From Methylobacterium sp. J-076 (GTDB taxonomy: Bacteria > Pseudomonadota > Alphaproteobacteria > Rhizobiales > Beijerinckiaceae), in contig NZ_JAKSXW010000129.1 in the NCBI RefSeq assembly GCF_022829405.1, forward strand, positions 1 to 64,000: a stretch of DNA of 64,000 nt, in the 5' to 3' direction. Each line of letters begins with the position of its first letter. The stretch's first letter is position 1. The notes below the pieces were generated by a model. That model ran no database searches. It saw nothing but the letters and a program-made list of their open reading frames with translations, and had not been told where the DNA came from. The translations under genes and the position numbers were made by a program. Shown in pieces: positions 43,906 to 52,210 of this stretch.

Positions 43906-45510
43906 TCAGGCGCCCTGCAGGTCGTGCAGGGCGCGGTAGGCCCTGAACAGGACGCGGGGATCGAACTTGCCCTGGTAGACGGCCGGCGGCTCGCGCCCGA
44001 GCCCGAGCAGGCCGTAGACCGCCGCCTGCGCCGAGCGGATCGAGTATTCGACCGTGAACACCACGTCGTCGGGCAGCTCGCAGAACTGGCCCATGAGGCC
44101 GAGATTCGTCGTGCCCTTCGGGAGGACCTGCGGCCGGTCGCCGGGCTCGCGCGGCAGGAACTGGCTGGTGATGAAGGGCATCATGCAGGGGATGCAGACA
44201 GCCTTGTCCAGGATGCCGGCCGCCTCCGCCTCGATGCGCAGGTGGCCCAGAATCTCGGTCATGATCTCGCGCCCGGTGCAGGCGGCCATCGGCTTCCCGA
44301 CGAAGTCGCCGGGTGTGTCGACCGCGAGGCCGTAGCCCCAGAACACGCCGACGTCGTCGGGCTGGCCGATGAAGTGCGGCTGGAACGGGATGACGATGGA
44401 AGCCAGCCAGCTCGAGCGCGGGAAGGTGACGAGGCCGCCCTCGCCGGGCACGTTCCCGGTGGCGTCGCGGACCATGCGCAGGAACGTCGGGTCGTGCAGG
44501 GTGGTGGTGAACGAGACCCACTTCGACCGGTCGATATGGTCGGCGAAGACCTCGGGCCGCCCGAACTCGGGACGGCCCGTCGCCAGGCGGTCCCAGAGCG
44601 TCCAGGCGCCGCCGTCCGTCTTGCCCTTCAGCACGGGGGCACGGTCCATGGCGCCCAAGGACGAGCCCTCGGTCATCGAGCCCAGCGTGACGAGCACGAG
44701 GTCGCCGTCATGCACCCGGATCTCGCCGGCCTCGCCGCGATGGTCGGTGAGGATGCGGAAGACGCTCCGGGCCCCCTCCCGCCCGACGAAGCCGAGGTCG
44801 GTGACCTGCGTGTCGAGGGCGAAGACGACGCCGCGCTCGCCCAGCCACTTGCGCAGCGGCAGGACCATCGAGTCGTACTGGTTGTAGACCGTCCGCATGA
44901 TACCCTGCAGGCGGTTGAAGCCCGAGACCATGTGGGCGAACCGCACGAGGTAGCGCTTGAACTCGACCGCGCCGTGCCAGGGCTGGAAGGCGAAGGTGGT
45001 GCACCACATGAACCAGAAGTTCGTCTCGAAGAACGACGGGTCGAACTGGTCGGCGATGGTGGTGTTCCCGAGCATCGATTCCGGCAGGAGGGCGAGGCGC
45101 TCGATGGTCAGGATGTGACCCTCGTCGAGGCCGAATTGCGGGGCCGTGAGCCGCTGGCCGTCGCTGACGAGGCGCGCCTTCGATGAGGTCTTCATCGTCT
45201 CGTTCCAGGCGAAGATCTCCTGGGTGACGGTGCGGGTGCCGTCGAGGGTCGGGATCGAGGCGAACAGGTCGAAGGTGCAGAGGTATTGGCTCTCCAGCAT
45301 CCGGCCGCCGCGCAGGACGTAGCCGTCCGCCGGGTTGCCCGATCCGTCGAGGCTGCCGCCGAGGACGCCGGTCTCCTCGATCACGGTGATGTCGCAGCCC
45401 GGCACGTCGCCGTCGCGGATCAGGAAGGCGGCCGCCGCAAGGGAGGCGATGCCGCCGCCGACCAGGTAGGCTTTCCGGCGGGGGAGGGCGATGGGGGCGG
45501 AATGGGCCAT
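43906..45510 (-). CDS. ohyA: Oleate hydratase
   Basis: This 534-residue FAD-binding protein of the oleate hydratase (formerly myosin-cross-reactive antigen) family hydrates the cis-9 double bond of oleic acid to 10-hydroxystearate. The N-terminus carries the dinucleotide motif (AYLVGGGIASLAAAAFLI) and VLGGSLDGSG. Further conserved blocks are RGGRMLESQY near 65, WFMWCTTFAFQPWHGAVE near 165 and the C-terminal LGLMGQFCELPDDVVFTVEYSIRSAQ. Product formation can detoxify fatty acids or protect membranes. A FixK-type box lies 69-82 bases before the ATG, with a TAGTTT -10 at the expected spacing. Confidence 0.95.
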   Translation of the reverse strand: MAHSAPIALPRRKAYLVGGGIASLAAAAFLIRDGDVPGCDITVIEETGVLGGSLDGSGNPADGYVLRGGRMLESQYLCTFDLFASIPTLDGTRTVTQEIFAWNETMKTSSKARLVSDGQRLTAPQFGLDEGHILTIERLALLPESMLGNTTIADQFDPSFFETNFWFMWCTTFAFQPWHGAVEFKRYLVRFAHMVSGFNRLQGIMRTVYNQYDSMVLPLRKWLGERGVVFALDTQVTDLGFVGREGARSVFRILTDHRGEAGEIRVHDGDLVLVTLGSMTEGSSLGAMDRAPVLKGKTDGGAWTLWDRLATGRPEFGRPEVFADHIDRSKWVSFTTTLHDPTFLRMVRDATGNVPGEGGLVTFPRSSWLASIVIPFQPHFIGQPDDVGVFWGYGLAVDTPGDFVGKPMAACTGREIMTEILGHLRIEAEAAGILDKAVCIPCMMPFITSQFLPREPGDRPQVLPKGTTNLGLMGQFCELPDDVVFTVEYSIRSAQAAVYGLLGLGREPPAVYQGKFDPRVLFRAYRALHDLQGA

Positions 45511-45551
45511 GCGGGATCCTGCCTCTGGGCGTGTCTTCGAAGCGCAGACCC

Positions 45552-45592
45552 AAACTATTCGACCGATACTTCACGTCTTTGATCCAAGACAA
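45552..45592 (-). promoter_or_regulatory. FixK/FNR-type promoter of ohyA
   Basis: TTGATCCAAGACAA at 45,579-45,592 is followed, reading minus, by GAATAGTTT starting at 45,560; its TAGTTT (45,557-45,552) starts 22 bases from the box. In the second BON promoter the same GAATAGT starts 19 bases from the box, exactly as here. A small exported-protein gene (45,674) starts on the other side. Confidence 0.72.
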
Positions 45593-45673
45593 AGCCCCAG
45601 CGCGGGATGGCGCGCATAGATGTTCTGCGATGGCTTGGAGCCGGGTGCTCTACATTGCCGAAGGAAATATCCG

Positions 45674-46015
45674 ATGCGTCGTCCCGTCCTGGTTCTCTCC
45701 GCCGTGTTCGCATTGGCGATGACCGATGCCGGCTTCGCCCAGGCCACCCTTCCGAACGATGACGTCAACATCGCGAACAATCCCGGCACGGTGAAGGACG
45801 CCCCATCCGCGCGGGTGGAGGCCCTGGATTGCACCTGCCGCACCACGCCTGCGGACGAAGCCCCCGCGCGCAAGGGGGAGAGCGAGGCCGCGCCCGGCGA
45901 CCGGATCATCGACTGCAGCTGCCCCAAGACCGTCCCGGACACGACAGGAGCCCTGGCCGGCCCCGACGCCGCGGTGACCGGTTCGGCCGGCCCCGGTGCG
46001 GCCCCCCCGCGATGA
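45674..46015 (+). CDS. Small exported protein with two CxC motifs
   Basis: This 113-residue exported protein starts at ATG 45,674 behind AAGGAA, with a signal peptide (RRPVLVLSAVFALAMTDAGFAQ). The mature part has DCTC and DCSC motifs about 40 residues apart in an otherwise Ala/Pro/Asp-rich chain, which could form disulfides or bind a metal. The tail is disordered. It is divergent from ohyA with a FixK-type box between. No family is recognised. Confidence 0.65.
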   Translation: MRRPVLVLSAVFALAMTDAGFAQATLPNDDVNIANNPGTVKDAPSARVEALDCTCRTTPADEAPARKGESEAAPGDRIIDCSCPKTVPDTTGALAGPDAAVTGSAGPGAAPPR

Positions 46016-46275
46016 GCGCCGCCGCGGCGTCCGTTCCGCGCCCGGCATCGGCCGGAGGGTCGGCCACGCCCCCCAGGCCCGCGCGCGCGTCCGCCATCGA
46101 GGCATTCCAGCGCGAGACCTGGGCCGACGACGGCGGGGCGACCCCGGAGGGCCCCCGCACCGCCAGCCGCGTGCCGGCCGGGCCTCCGGCGCCCGCGCCC
46201 GCGGGGGGTGTCCCGCCGGATCGGACATCCCGGCCGACCGGACAGGAACGTCCGCCGCCCGAACCCCGCCCCTGA
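46012..46275 (+). CDS. Possible small Pro-rich protein
   Basis: An 87-residue frame starts at ATG 46,012, overlapping the previous stop as ATGA. The product is almost entirely Pro, Ala, Gly and Arg, with one less biased stretch (AIEAFQRETWADDGG). Translational coupling supports it, but the composition could equally be a non-coding high-GC frame. Confidence 0.35.
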   Translation: MSAAAASVPRPASAGGSATPPRPARASAIEAFQRETWADDGGATPEGPRTASRVPAGPPAPAPAGGVPPDRTSRPTGQERPPPEPRP

Positions 46276-46348
46276 CCGTTGCCGACGACCTTTGCCGACG
46301 ACCCTTGCCGCTCTTCGACCCCGCCCGGGGAGCGAGGTTCGGCGACCG

Positions 46349-46780
46349 TCACCGGTAGGCGGCGGCCCCGGCGGTCGCACAGGAGAATTCCTGGTCGCAG
46401 GACGCCGCGCCGAACACCCCCACGGCGCCCATGACCGCTCCCGACCTCATCAGGGGGATCCCGCCGCGCCCGTGGAACGCCGCGGTCCCTTCGCCTTCGA
46501 CGATGGAACAGGAGAGGGTGTCCCCGGGCGGAGGGATGACCTCGCTCGGCTCGCCAGAGGCCGCCGAGGCCACGGCCTTCCCAATGGCCCCGCGCGCGCT
46601 CATGCCGCCCGCGCCGTCCATCTTCGCGAAGGCGACGAGTCGCCCCTGCGCCCCGCAGACGGCGACGCTCACCGTGACCCCGAGGCGCCGGGCCTCGGCG
46701 ACCGCTCGGCCCACCACCCGGGTCGCCTCCTCCAGCGTCAGGCCTCCGTCATCCAGGCCGAAAACGGGCGCGCCGGTCAC
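46349..46780 (-). CDS. GlcG/HbpS-family heme-binding-like protein
   Basis: This 143-residue protein of the GlcG/HbpS family has the typical order LTLEEATRVVGRAVAEARRLG, VSVAVCGAQGRLVAFAKMDGA, then SARGAIGKAVASAASG and GGIPLMRSGAVMGAVGV(F)GA. HbpS binds heme and senses oxidative stress; GlcG is encoded with glycolate genes. There is no signal peptide, so a cytoplasmic role is likely. The ATG overlaps the preceding gene stop as ATGA, coupling it to the HicA-like fusion protein. Confidence 0.85.
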   Translation of the reverse strand: MTGAPVFGLDDGGLTLEEATRVVGRAVAEARRLGVTVSVAVCGAQGRLVAFAKMDGAGGMSARGAIGKAVASAASGEPSEVIPPPGDTLSCSIVEGEGTAAFHGRGGIPLMRSGAVMGAVGVFGAASCDQEFSCATAGAAAYR

Positions 46781-47487
46781 GGGACGTCCCCTCTCAGCAT
46801 CTCGCGACCGAGCGCCAGCAGCTGCCCGTCCGTGGCGGCCGACAGGTCGATGGTCGCAGTCGCCACGACCCGTCCCCGCGTCTCGTGATGGTGGTCGTGC
46901 AGGCGGCGCGACAGGACCGACATGGCGCTGCTCTTGCCGGTGCCGTGGCCGACGATGGCGATGCGCGGCGCATCCTTCACCGCCGCGACGATCCCGTCGT
47001 AGAAGCTCATGTCCTCCGGCGCGCGCTGGCCGCGATAGGTCCCGCCCTCCCTGTGGGCGAGGTGGTGGATGTGGCCATGGGGATCGTAGGGCCGGAGCGT
47101 GGTCTCGCTCGTCCCGCCCACCGTCGCCGGGTCGAGGCGATAGATCCGCGCCTCGTGGTGATCGACCACGATCAGGGCATCGGACTCGGTGGCCGCGGGC
47201 GTGGGGGTCAGCAACTCGGTGGAATGCGCCGACAGGCCGGCGCCCTCCAGCAGGTGCCTCAACCGCTCGACCTCACGGGGGTCCATGTCCTTGTGCGGCG
47301 GCTGGGGGAAGGTCCACGCGCGCCCCCCCAGGCTCAGGCTCCAGCTCCCGTTCGCCTTCTCTTCGGCGCTCCCGATCCTGTCGACGAACGCCACCACCTC
47401 CCGCCATTCGAGGTTCTCGCTGGTCGGATGGTTGAAGATCTGCGCAAGCGTGGTCCGGTCGTGGCCGTGGATCTGATGATGCATCAT
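46777..47487 (-). CDS. HicA-like domain fused to an eRF1/baeRF-like domain
   Basis: In this 236-residue protein the N-terminal 85 residues follow the HicA double-stranded-RNA-binding-like layout: WREVVAFVDRIGSAEEKANG, then WSLSLGGRAWTFPQPPHKDM and REVERLRHLLEGAGL. The Gly-Ser-His active site of HicA toxins reads Gly-Ser-Trp, so RNase activity is doubtful. The C-terminal half (DALIVVDHHEARIYRL, HIHHLAHREGGTYRG, RIAIVGHGTGKSSAMSVLSR) resembles the baeRF/eRF1 domain-3 fold, with extra His. AGGAG precedes the ATG at 47,487. No HicB antitoxin gene is adjacent. Both domain calls rest on pattern similarity only. Confidence 0.6.
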   Translation of the reverse strand: MMHHQIHGHDRTTLAQIFNHPTSENLEWREVVAFVDRIGSAEEKANGSWSLSLGGRAWTFPQPPHKDMDPREVERLRHLLEGAGLSAHSTELLTPTPAATESDALIVVDHHEARIYRLDPATVGGTSETTLRPYDPHGHIHHLAHREGGTYRGQRAPEDMSFYDGIVAAVKDAPRIAIVGHGTGKSSAMSVLSRRLHDHHHETRGRVVATATIDLSAATDGQLLALGREMLRGDVP

Positions 47488-47562
47488 CGAGCGGGGCTCC
47501 TGGCGTAGGCCGTATCGGGCGATCCGGTCGGACCGCCCGATCCATCGAAGGGTGAGGCGCCC

Positions 47563-48210
47563 TCAGACGACCCGGATGTCGTTCTCGACCGCGGTCGCGC
47601 CGGGTGCGCCCCAGGCGGTCCAACCGGCCATCTGCCGGTCGTACCAGTTGTCCACGGTGCCGCTCAGGTGGACGACGCCGCCGGCGGCGCTGACGTTGAT
47701 CGTCTTCGGGTCGTACCAGCTCCGGTGAAGGGCCTTGGTGATGTCCGCACCGATGTTCACGGCGTTGGGCCGCTCCCTGATCTTGATCCAGTTGGAGATG
47801 CCGACCACGCCGAGCATGCCGCGAATGTCGTGCTGCGCCGCTTCCTTCTGGAATTGCCAGTCGACCTCGCCGGTGAGGGTGACCCACCCCTTCTCCACCG
47901 CGACCTTGACGGCCTTGTCGGGGACCGAGACGTTCCAATCCAGGCGCTGCAGGAGCGCGACGGCGATCTCGTCATCGTTCCTCCTGGCGTGGTGGGGGAG
48001 GCGGACCTCGAGTTCCTCGGCCACGGCGCGCACGCCCTTGACCCGGCCGGCGGCCCGCTCGGCGGCATACTTCTCCATGTAGTTCTGGACGTGGCCCGTC
48101 AGGGTCACGATGCCGTCCTTGGCGGTCACACCGATATGGGCGGCGGTGACGCTCGGCTCCCAGCCGAGCTCGGCGAGGACGTTCGTCTGCAAGGTCTTGT
48201 CCATGGTCAT
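47563..48210 (-). CDS. Triple BON-domain protein (paralogue 2)
   Basis: This 215-residue protein has three BON domains (about 5-70, 75-145 and 150-215) with GVTAKDGIVTLTGHV, VEKGWVTLTGEVDWQFQKEA and GGVVHLSGTV. It matches the BON protein at 42,682-43,332 end to end. AGGA lies 8 bases before the ATG at 48,210; a second ATG at 48,204 is possible. A FixK-type box with the same -10 arrangement as ohyA lies about 175-190 bases upstream. The longer open frame running to 48,705 is the shadow of upstream sequence. Confidence 0.84.
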   Translation of the reverse strand: MTMDKTLQTNVLAELGWEPSVTAAHIGVTAKDGIVTLTGHVQNYMEKYAAERAAGRVKGVRAVAEELEVRLPHHARRNDDEIAVALLQRLDWNVSVPDKAVKVAVEKGWVTLTGEVDWQFQKEAAQHDIRGMLGVVGISNWIKIRERPNAVNIGADITKALHRSWYDPKTINVSAAGGVVHLSGTVDNWYDRQMAGWTAWGAPGATAVENDIRVV

Positions 48211-48355
48211 GGTGCGTGTCCTGGATCGCGGGGGGCTGCATCCGGTCGCGTCCGTCGCCCGGGCGGCCCGGGTCGGGAGCGTGAGGCCTGGCGGCCGTGG
48301 CGACCGGCGATGGATGGCCCGGCGACGGCTCAAGTGGTCCGTGCCGATGCGGCGA

Positions 48356-48396
48356 ATACTATTCCCGGATCCCGCCGCGTCCTTGATCCAGCACAA
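48356..48396 (-). promoter_or_regulatory. FixK/FNR-type promoter of the second BON gene
   Basis: TTGATCCAGCACAA at 48,383-48,396 is followed, on the minus strand, by GAATAGTATTC from 48,364. Its TAGTAT -10 (48,361-48,356) starts 22 bases from the box, as at ohyA. It also lies about 85 bases from the start of the plus-strand small gene at 48,479. Confidence 0.72.
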
Positions 48397-48478
48397 AGTT
48401 CGGCGGCGACGCCGCGCCCATGCTGTCCAACACATGGGGCAGGCAAGACCATCGCCCCGGACAGGGAGGCCCCCGACC

Positions 48479-48736
48479 ATGTCAGGCACACGAAAGACCG
48501 TGACCGCTGCCCTCGGGGCGCTTCTGGCCGCGGCGGCGGTCCAGGTCGCGGCCCCGGGGGGCGACCAGGCCACGTCCAACGGCCCGAACATGCCGCCTTC
48601 GGAGCAGGTGGTGCCGAGCGATATCCGCCCGGAGCCCCCCGCCGGCACCGGAGCCGTGCAGGCCCCCGGCCCGTCCGGCGCGAGGTCCCGGTGGCACGAC
48701 ATCAAGCGCCCGCCGGCACGCCCCCCGGGCCTTTAG
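48479..48736 (+). CDS. Small exported hypothetical protein
   Basis: This 85-residue protein has a hydrophobic signal region (TAALGALLAAAAVQVAA) and a Pro-rich, disordered mature part that ends in basic residues. GGGAGG precedes the ATG at 48,479. It is divergent from the second BON gene, with a FixK-type box between. No family is recognised. Confidence 0.6.
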   Translation: MSGTRKTVTAALGALLAAAAVQVAAPGGDQATSNGPNMPPSEQVVPSDIRPEPPAGTGAVQAPGPSGARSRWHDIKRPPARPPGL

Positions 48737-48851
48737 GCGGCGTCACGCGCGGGCGGGGGTGGGGTGGGGGTGGTGCCGGATGAAGCGCCCCGGTGCCTCC
48801 TCAACCACCCCCACCTCCCGCGCCTCCCGATCCTGGTTCTCCCGAGAATGC

Positions 48852-49589
48852 TCAGTGCGCCGACATCCGCGCGAGGCGGTCGTGGTCCACGAGGCGTACG
48901 CCTCCCGGCACGATCAGGATGCAATGGTCCCGGTCCAGCCTGGCGAGGGTCCGGCTCACCGTCTCGATGGTGAGGCCGAGATGGTCGGCGATGTCGAGGC
49001 GGCCCATCGGCAGTTCCAGGGTGACCGGGGACCGTCCGATCCGGACGTAACGCTCCTGCAGCCCCATCAGGAACGTGGCGATCCGCTCGTCGGCGGTCCG
49101 CCGCCCCAGCAGCATCATCATGTCCTTGGCCCGGGACAGCTCCTGTCCCATGATCACGTGCAGGTGCATCATCAGGCCCGGCTGTCCGCGAAGCAGGTCC
49201 ATGAAGGCCAACCGCTCGAAGCGGCAGGCCGTCACCGGGCCGAGGGCATCGGCGGAGACCGAGAACCGGTCGAGCAGGGAAAGCCCGAGGAAGTCTCCCG
49301 GGAAGGCGAACCCGGTGACCTGGCGCCGCCCGTCCGGAAGGAGGCGGTACAGGCGAAGGGCGCCGGAGGTGACGTTGAACACCGAAGCCGCGGGCTCGTC
49401 CTGGCCGTAGAGGCACTGCTTCTGGTCGAGGGCGACGCGACGGCTCAACGGCTCCAGGGCGTCGCGCTCCGCCAGCGGCAGGGCCGTGACCAGGCTGACG
49501 AGACGGAGCTTGTCCACGCCCTCCCGGAGGTACGAGGGCAGGACAGGGGCATGGCCCCCCGGGCTGACCGGCCGTGAATGGATCGACAT
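48852..49589 (-). CDS. Crp/Fnr-family regulator, FixK-like
   Basis: This 245-residue regulator has a cyclic-nucleotide-like N-terminal domain (GDFLGLSLLDRF near 105) and a C-terminal helix-turn-helix with GRLDIADHLGLTIETVSRTLARL. The recognition helix E-x2-S-R set is the FNR/FixK one, which reads TTGA half-sites. The N-terminal Cys cluster of oxygen-sensing FNR is absent, so it is FixK-like and likely controlled by another signal. Three FixK-type boxes lie within 5 kb, before neighbouring genes. AGGACAGGACGG precedes the ATG at 49,589. Confidence 0.87.
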   Translation of the reverse strand: MSIHSRPVSPGGHAPVLPSYLREGVDKLRLVSLVTALPLAERDALEPLSRRVALDQKQCLYGQDEPAASVFNVTSGALRLYRLLPDGRRQVTGFAFPGDFLGLSLLDRFSVSADALGPVTACRFERLAFMDLLRGQPGLMMHLHVIMGQELSRAKDMMMLLGRRTADERIATFLMGLQERYVRIGRSPVTLELPMGRLDIADHLGLTIETVSRTLARLDRDHCILIVPGGVRLVDHDRLARMSAH

Positions 49590-49652
49590 GGGCCCGTCCT
49601 GTCCTTTCCCGTTCGGTGCGGCCTCGCCGAAGGATCGGCGGAGGTCTTCGCC

Positions 49653-49871
49653 TCAGCGCCCCCGCCAGCGTTCGGTCGCCTTCATCCGCTCGGTACGACG
49701 GGCGAGATCGAGGAACGCGTCGCGTGCCGCCTCGTCGAGGTTGAAGGCGCGCTGCAGGACCCCGGCGGCCAACCGGACCGTCCTGTCGTCCCAGGCGATG
49801 CCGCCGCCGTCGCGGTCCCGCACGGTCACGACCGATCTGGCCAGGGTGGAGAAGGCGTCTGACTCGAACAT
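49653..49871 (-). CDS. Small hypothetical protein
   Basis: This 72-residue soluble protein starts at ATG 49,871 behind GAGGTGACG. It is rich in Arg, Asp and Ala, with RTVRLAAGVLQRAFNLDEAARDAFLDLAR in the middle, which suggests a helical bundle. No family is recognised. A start 22 codons earlier is possible. It lies 63 bp upstream of the FixK-like regulator gene on the same strand and may be cotranscribed with it. Confidence 0.6.
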   Translation of the reverse strand: MFESDAFSTLARSVVTVRDRDGGGIAWDDRTVRLAAGVLQRAFNLDEAARDAFLDLARRTERMKATERWRGR

Positions 49872-50302
49872 CGTCACCTCGCGGCGCGGGCTGTTGCCTT
49901 CAGGCTCCGCAACCGGACAACATCCCTGCGGTGACAAGGAACGGGATCAAATACGGCGACCGGAGGCGCAGATCTGCTCGCGGGTCTCCCGGAGGGGGGA
50001 ACGCCCCCGGTCGCCCCCCCGGAGCGGCGTGGCGCAGTCTTCAGCCGGCCGCATGGGCGGCGCCGGCCCGGCGCGGCAGGGATAGACGATCTATCCCGCC
50101 CTCGTCGCCGGACGGCGGATGACCCTGTGGGGGTTGCGCCGGTCGATGATCTCGACGGACCGCCCCTAGGCCGCGTGTGACGCAGGCCGACCGGCGCCTC
50201 CGCCCGGAGACGCGCCGGATATCGGGCGATGCGATGGCATCGGGCCGCTCGGGGTGGGGCGCGGCCGGCCCGCCGCGGCCCCTCGTCGCCACCCGCGGGC
50301 CT
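49872..50302. other. Intergenic region with a palindrome
   Basis: About 430 bp separate the small gene from the monooxygenase stop. The perfect inverted repeat GGGATAGA-CGA-TCTATCCC lies at 50,079-50,097. No gene is supported, although one minus-strand frame (50,094-50,165) is strikingly protein-like (see rejected items). Confidence 0.5.
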
Positions 50303-52087
50303 TCAGTGGGCCGGCGCGAAGCTCTTCACGGAGAGAAGATCGAGGGGCCGGATCTCGGGCGGACCTTCCAGCATCTCGTGTTGCAGCGTCCTCAGGGATT
50401 TGACGATCTGGCCGTGGATGTGGTCCTCGCGGCCCTCGTGGCTGAGGAACGTGTCGTAGATGCCGTAGGTCAGATCGTCGATCTGGAAGGCGTACCAGGA
50501 CACCGTGCCCGCCTCGGCCTCGGCGACACGCTGCATGTCGTGCAGCCACGTTTCCAGCTGCCCTTTCGTCTCCGGCTTTGCCTTGAGGGTGACCAGCAGG
50601 CCGACGTTGCGGGGGGTGGTGCGCAGGGTGATCGGGCCGGAGGCGCGCCGGGCGGAGGCCTGCACCGCGCCGACCTTGAAGGCGGCGCCGGGATGGTCGT
50701 CGCGCAGGCGGGCATGGCCGTAGACCCGCTCCCGGGCCGTCTGGGGCACGGCGGGGCGCTCCTGCGGGATCAGGCCGCGGCGGCGCAGCTCCGGGGTGAT
50801 CAGGTCCCGGAAGTCGGCGAAGGTGCCGTAATTCGTGACCCGGGCGATGTTGAAGCCATCGACGTCGGCGACATGGAGCCATTCCTCCAGATGATCGACG
50901 ATCGTCCCGGGGGAGCCGACGCAGCTCGCGCTCATTCCGCCCACGCACAGCCATTCGGCGAGGCGGCGCGGGGTCCAGACGAGTTCGCTGTCCACGCGCG
51001 TCAGCATATCGCTGAAGGCGCGGATGCCGTCCCCCTGGAACTGATCGAGGGGCTTGTCCGGGTCCGCGCCGGAGAGGTCGATCCCGGTCCACCCGCCCCA
51101 GAGCGCGAGGGCCGCATCCACCTGCGCCCGCGACTTGATCAGCGCCAGCTTCTCCTGCGCCGCCGCGTCGGTCTCCGCGACGATCGGCGTGAGCATGATG
51201 ATGATCTTCAGGCTGCGCGGGTCGCGGCCCTGCTCGGCGGCGAGCATCCGGTACTGATCGACGACCGTCCGGGTGTCCTTGGGATTGGTGCCGATGAGGA
51301 AGACGGCCTCCGCATGCCGCGCCGCGAACTTCCGCCCCCGCGCCGAGGCACCGGCCTGGAACAGGAAGGGCGTGCGCTGCGGGGACGGTTCGCACAGATG
51401 CGCGCCGGGAACCTTGTAGTATTTGCCGGTATGCTGGATATCGTGGACCTTGGATGGATCGGTATAGATGCCGGACTCGACGTCACGCCTGACCGCATCG
51501 TCCTCCCACGACCCCTCCCAAAGCTTGTAGCAGACTTCCATGAACTCGTCGGCCATGTTGTAGCGCTCGTCGTGAGCGATCTGCGTGTCGAGCCCGAGGT
51601 TGACGGCCGCGCTCTGCTGGTAGGACGTCACGATGTTCCAGGCGACACGGCCCTTGGTCAGATGATCCAGCGTGGTCATCGTCTTCGCGAACTTGTAGGG
51701 CAGCTCGTAGGTCAGGGAGACGGTGGCGCCGAAACTCAGATGGGTCGTGGCCGCCGACATGGCCGCGATGGTCATGAGCGGATCGCCGACCGGCGCCTGC
51801 GCCGCAGTGCGGAGCGCCGCATCGCGGTTGCCGCCGTAGACGTCGTAGAATCCGAGCACGTCGGCGATGAACAGGGAATCGAACCCGCCCTGCTCCAGCA
51901 CGCGCGCCAGCTCGATCCAGTATTCAATATCCTTGTAGTTGTGGGTCTGGTCCCCCGGATAGCGCCACATGCCGGGGTTCTGGTGGACCACGCAGTGCAT
52001 GTCGAAGGCGCTGAGAAAGATGTGCGATCGTGTCGACGACGGGTCGGTCGGCATGGGTCTATCCATCGGACGGAAGAGGTTCTGCAT
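50303..52087 (-). CDS. Flavin monooxygenase (NtaA/SnaA-type LLM) fused to an ABM domain
   Basis: This 594-residue protein has an N-terminal luciferase-like FMN-dependent domain of the nitrilotriacetate-monooxygenase subgroup (residues 20-460; FDSLFIADVLGFYDVYGG near 70, FGATVSLTYELPYKFAKT near 118, RVAWNIVTSYQQSAAVNLG near 146). After a linker near 480 there is an antibiotic-biosynthesis-monooxygenase-like domain (LLVTLKAKPETKGQLETWLH to the end). Known NtaA proteins stop near 450 residues, so the fusion is unusual. Such enzymes use reduced FMN to oxidise C-N or C-S bonds. A stand-alone homologue of the tail follows at 52,309-52,662. Confidence 0.86.
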   Translation of the reverse strand: MQNLFRPMDRPMPTDPSSTRSHIFLSAFDMHCVVHQNPGMWRYPGDQTHNYKDIEYWIELARVLEQGGFDSLFIADVLGFYDVYGGNRDAALRTAAQAPVGDPLMTIAAMSAATTHLSFGATVSLTYELPYKFAKTMTTLDHLTKGRVAWNIVTSYQQSAAVNLGLDTQIAHDERYNMADEFMEVCYKLWEGSWEDDAVRRDVESGIYTDPSKVHDIQHTGKYYKVPGAHLCEPSPQRTPFLFQAGASARGRKFAARHAEAVFLIGTNPKDTRTVVDQYRMLAAEQGRDPRSLKIIIMLTPIVAETDAAAQEKLALIKSRAQVDAALALWGGWTGIDLSGADPDKPLDQFQGDGIRAFSDMLTRVDSELVWTPRRLAEWLCVGGMSASCVGSPGTIVDHLEEWLHVADVDGFNIARVTNYGTFADFRDLITPELRRRGLIPQERPAVPQTARERVYGHARLRDDHPGAAFKVGAVQASARRASGPITLRTTPRNVGLLVTLKAKPETKGQLETWLHDMQRVAEAEAGTVSWYAFQIDDLTYGIYDTFLSHEGREDHIHGQIVKSLRTLQHEMLEGPPEIRPLDLLSVKSFAPAH

Positions 52088-52210
52088 GGCGGACGGGCGC
52101 CGGAACAGGCGCCTGAGCCGATTTGCTCTAGTGTATTGTTTTCGTTGATATTTCTTACGCCGAAACGGCCTCCGCTTCGGCGGACGATGGGCTCACGCGT
52201 CTCCCGGAAA

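Noticed and set aside
46349-47487. A complete HicAB toxin-antitoxin pair
   Set aside because: The HicA-like domain lacks the catalytic His and the neighbour is a GlcG/HbpS protein, not HicB.
50094-50165. Minus-strand frame encoding SVEIIDRRNPHRVIRRP-like sequence
   Set aside because: It is protein-like but only 24 codons between two stop codons, without a start codon or RBS; it may be a gene remnant.
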